A stretch of DNA of 64,000 nucleotides, taken from Naasia sp. GTDB lineage: Bacteria; Actinomycetota; Actinomycetes; Actinomycetales; Microbacteriaceae. The DNA lies in contig NZ_JAODMK010000044.1 of NCBI RefSeq assembly GCF_025465545.1, forward strand, positions 1 through 64,000, read 5' to 3'. The translations under genes and the position numbers were made by a program. The notes beneath the pieces are model-generated. The model was not told the DNA's origin. It saw nothing but the letters and a program-made list of their open reading frames with translations, and did no database searches. This document shows, in pieces, positions 62,224-64,000 of this stretch (position 1 is the stretch's first letter; each line of letters opens with the position of its first letter).

Positions 62224-62802
62224 TCAGACGCCGAAGAAGTCGGCGAACTCGGGGCCGCTCTCGCCCTTCAGCACGCGGTTCCCCATCCCGTGCTCGAGCA
62301 CCCAGCCGTAGTCGTGGCCGGCCCCGCCGGGGTAGACCGCGAGGAAGGAGTACGGCGCGTCGCCGGTGTTGACGCTGCGGTGCGCCCAGCCGGGCGGGAT
62401 GTAGCCGATGGTGCCTGCCGCCATCTCGACCCACCGGGTTTCGGTGCCGTCGAACATCAGGAGTCCGCCCTGGCCCGAGATGGCCAGGTAGATCTCACCC
62501 TGGTGGTTCGGGTGCTGGTGCCCCTTCGTCATCCAGAACTCTCCCGCGGTGGTGCCGGGGGAGATGGTCGTGATCGACTGCGGCAGTTCCCGGTCCTCCT
62601 CAGGGACGGGGGAGGAGACGACGGAGTACACGACGGGGTCGCCGTCGGCCACGGCCTGCTGCCACGCGTCGCGGTGCCGGAACAGCCCCTCCAGGTCCGA
62701 CATGCGCCGGGTCAGGGTTGGCCCCTCCGGTGAGAGGCTCGCATGGGCTGCGTCGAACCGGATCGCCAGCGGAGAAACGGGAAGGCTCGAGTACTCGGGC
62801 AA
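62224..62802 (-). CDS. Cupin-type glucose-6-phosphate isomerase-like protein
   Basis: A 192-residue single-domain cupin of the archaeal-type phosphoglucose isomerase family. The start is TTG 62802, decided by AAGGAG 5 bases upstream; no ATG or GTG fits. The metal site is TKGHQHPNHQGEIYLAISG (two His and one Glu), with the last His in PPGWAHRSVN. The family isomerises aldose and ketose 6-phosphates. It is first in the six-gene operon behind the palindromic operator. Its substrate may be the product of the FGGY kinase. Confidence 0.88.
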   Translation of the reverse strand: MPEYSSLPVSPLAIRFDAAHASLSPEGPTLTRRMSDLEGLFRHRDAWQQAVADGDPVVYSVVSSPVPEEDRELPQSITTISPGTTAGEFWMTKGHQHPNHQGEIYLAISGQGGLLMFDGTETRWVEMAAGTIGYIPPGWAHRSVNTGDAPYSFLAVYPGGAGHDYGWVLEHGMGNRVLKGESGPEFADFFGV

Positions 62803-62837
62803 TGCGACTCCTTGGTCGGTGCGGTCTGGGCGACGAT

Positions 62838-62859
62838 CCTACCTGTAATTACAGGTAGG
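62838..62859. promoter_or_regulatory. Perfect 22-bp palindrome, likely GntR operator
   Basis: The half-site CCTACCTGTAA (62838-62848) is followed by its exact complement (62849-62859). The core GTAATTAC is close to the HutC-subfamily GntR consensus GT-N-TA-N-AC. It lies 36 bases before the cupin start and 10 bases after the GntR stop, and a -10-like TAGGAT overlaps its downstream edge on the minus strand. Confidence 0.8.
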
Positions 62860-62868
62860 CGGCAGGCG

Positions 62869-63690
62869 TCAGGACGCCGGGACGTGGCGAAGCGCGGTCG
62901 TGTTCTCCCGGGCAGGCGACGCGGTGAGCTGGAACTCGAACCGGCTGCGGTCGCCGCGGTGGTAGGCGATGAAGTACTCCATGATCCGGTCGTGTGAGTC
63001 GTAGCTGACGCTCCTCAGCACGAGCAGAGCGCCGCCGGTGCCGACCTCGAGCAGGCGCCCCTGCTCGGCGTCGGCGGACGCCGCCTCCGCGGAGCGCACG
63101 CCGCGCACCGCGCGCACGCCGTGCTCGGCGAGAAGGGCGTAGAGGGAGCGGTCGCGCAGGTCCTCCTCGAGGATCAGCCGCCCCAGGTCGACCGGCAGAT
63201 AGGTGCGCGTCCAGGACCACGGCTCCCCGTCGACGTGGCGCAGCCGCTCCAGGAGCACGACCGGCTCACCGGGGTCCACCGCCAGGGCGTCGCCGATCTC
63301 CTCGTCGGCCTCCACGATCTCCTGGCGCAGCACATCGCTGTGCACATGGCCTCCGCGGGCAGCGACCTCCTCGTAGAGGCCGAGAAGGGTGTGCGCGAGC
63401 GTCTCCGGGGTCTTGCGCTGGGCGACGAACGTGCCCTTGCCCTTGACCCGGTCGATGATGCCCTGGTGCTCCAGCTGGAGCAGCGCCTGCCGCACCACCG
63501 TGCGGGAGACGCCGAACCGCTCGCACAGCTGGTGCTCGCTGGGCAGCAGGTCGCCGGGCCGCAGGCCGCGACGGGCGATGTCATCGATGATCCGGTGCCG
63601 CAGCTGGTGGTACATGGGCGTCGCGGCCTGGCGCGCGATCGGCTCCGGCTCGGCAGGCCCCGGAGGATCGAGGGCCACGGCCGCGCTCAT
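62869..63690 (-). CDS. GntR-family regulator, HutC type with UTRA domain
   Basis: 273 residues. The winged helix is at about 25-95 (PMYHQLRHRIIDDIARRGLRP, then CERFGVSRTVVRQALLQLEH) and the effector-binding UTRA domain at about 105-260 (LLERLRHVDGEPWSWTRTYL; FIAYHRGDRSRFEFQL). ATG 63690 overlaps the PfkB kinase stop. UTRA domains bind small sugars or sugar phosphates. The palindrome at 62838-62859 is the likely binding site, so it would control the catabolic operon and respond to a pathway metabolite. Confidence 0.92.
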   Translation of the reverse strand: MSAAVALDPPGPAEPEPIARQAATPMYHQLRHRIIDDIARRGLRPGDLLPSEHQLCERFGVSRTVVRQALLQLEHQGIIDRVKGKGTFVAQRKTPETLAHTLLGLYEEVAARGGHVHSDVLRQEIVEADEEIGDALAVDPGEPVVLLERLRHVDGEPWSWTRTYLPVDLGRLILEEDLRDRSLYALLAEHGVRAVRGVRSAEAASADAEQGRLLEVGTGGALLVLRSVSYDSHDRIMEYFIAYHRGDRSRFEFQLTASPARENTTALRHVPAS

Positions 63691-64000
63691 CCCGTCGCCG
63701 CTGAGGAGCGCGCGAGCATCGCGTCGACCTCGCCGCGGGTGGGAATGCTGGGTGACGCGCCGCGTTTCGTCACCGCGAGGGCGCCGGCGGCCATCGCGGA
63801 GGCGATGGCCGTCTCGAGTGAGGCTCCCAGCGCGAGCGTCGCCCCCAGGTAGCCGGCGAATGCGTCGCCGGCAGCCGTGGTGTCCACCGGCTGCACGGGG
63901 ATCGCCGCGAATCGCTCCACCGCGTCGGCCGTCACCAGGACGGCGCCGGCGCCGGCGAGGGTGATCAGCGCCGAGGTCACGCCGTGCTGCACGAACCAGC
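63687..64000 (-). CDS. PfkB-family carbohydrate kinase, cut by window edge
   Basis: The C-terminal 103 or so residues only; the start is beyond 64000. The anion-hole signature DTTAAGDAFAGYLGAT is present (usually D-T-x-G-A-G-D), with Ala for the first Gly but the catalytic Asp kept. This is a ribokinase-type kinase. It is translationally coupled to gntR (ATGA overlap). With the FGGY kinase this gives the locus two different sugar kinases. Confidence 0.85.
   Translation of the reverse strand, partial: WFVQHGVTSALITLAGAGAVLVTADAVERFAAIPVQPVDTTAAGDAFAGYLGATLALGASLETAIASAMAAGALAVTKRGASPSIPTRGEVDAMLARSSAATG

Noticed and set aside
48630..64000. Genomic island inserted at ssrA
   Set aside because: tmRNA genes are known integration sites and accessory sugar genes follow, but no integrase and no duplicate of the tmRNA 3' end were found in the window.

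Overview
The window is about 70% G+C chromosomal DNA from an actinobacterium. Gene content points to the family Microbacteriaceae (a relative of Rathayibacter, Leifsonia or Clavibacter). The pointers are a DUF222/HNH gene, DUF1206 and DUF3039 proteins, an actinobacterial Tad pilus locus, paired dynamin-like GTPases, an FtsE with a long Pro/Ala tail next to prfB-ftsX-smpB-ssrA, and a tmRNA tag that starts ANSKRTDF. GTG and TTG starts and 4-base ATGA/GTGA overlaps are common. No genus was assigned.

Layout. 1-2.3 kb: a PKD-like exported protein (cut by the edge) and an HtrA-type protease. 2.3-8.2 kb: a cell-envelope glycopolymer locus with two GT2 glycosyltransferases, a CDP-alcohol phosphotransferase, a teichoic-acid-type glycerophosphotransferase and a divergently placed nucleotidyltransferase. 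8.4-13.7 kb: an ABC ATPase with a histone-like tail, its probable permease and small conserved proteins. 13.7-17.6 kb: pncB, then the murI-rph-rdgB operon. 17.7-24.9 kb: metal transporters (CDF, Nramp), DedA, small membrane proteins, an APC permease, an acetyltransferase, tRNA-Leu(TAG) and a DUF1206 protein. 25.0-26.6 kb: an ECF sigma factor with a membrane-anchored acidic partner.

26.8-36.3 kb: a Tad pilus locus (tadA, tadB, tadC, then Flp-like, TadE-like and TadG-like genes). It is split by about 5 kb that holds a decayed membrane-protein remnant, a histidine phosphatase and two dynamin-like GTPases. 36.5-44.1 kb: an HNH endonuclease, a flavin monooxygenase, a DGPF/ECF42 sigma pair, an oxidoreductase/isomerase pair and an MFS exporter. 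44.1-49.0 kb: prfB, ftsE, ftsX, smpB and ssrA (tmRNA). 49.1-52.0 kb: one large gene fusing a hydroxylysine-kinase-like domain, a dead M23-like domain and a class III aminotransferase/phospholyase.

52.1-64.0 kb is the most interesting part: a dedicated carbohydrate-use regulon. A ribose-type ABC importer is divergent from a ketose 3-epimerase. Facing it is a tightly coupled minus-strand operon: PfkB kinase, GntR regulator, cupin sugar-phosphate isomerase, FGGY kinase, 2-hydroxyacid dehydrogenase, KDPG-type aldolase, a shikimate-dehydrogenase-like oxidoreductase and a phosphotriesterase-like lactonase candidate. A perfect 22-bp palindrome just upstream of the cupin gene is the likely operator. 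Together these suggest import, epimerisation, phosphorylation, oxidation, lactone opening and aldol cleavage of an unidentified sugar. I do not recognise this exact set as a described pathway.
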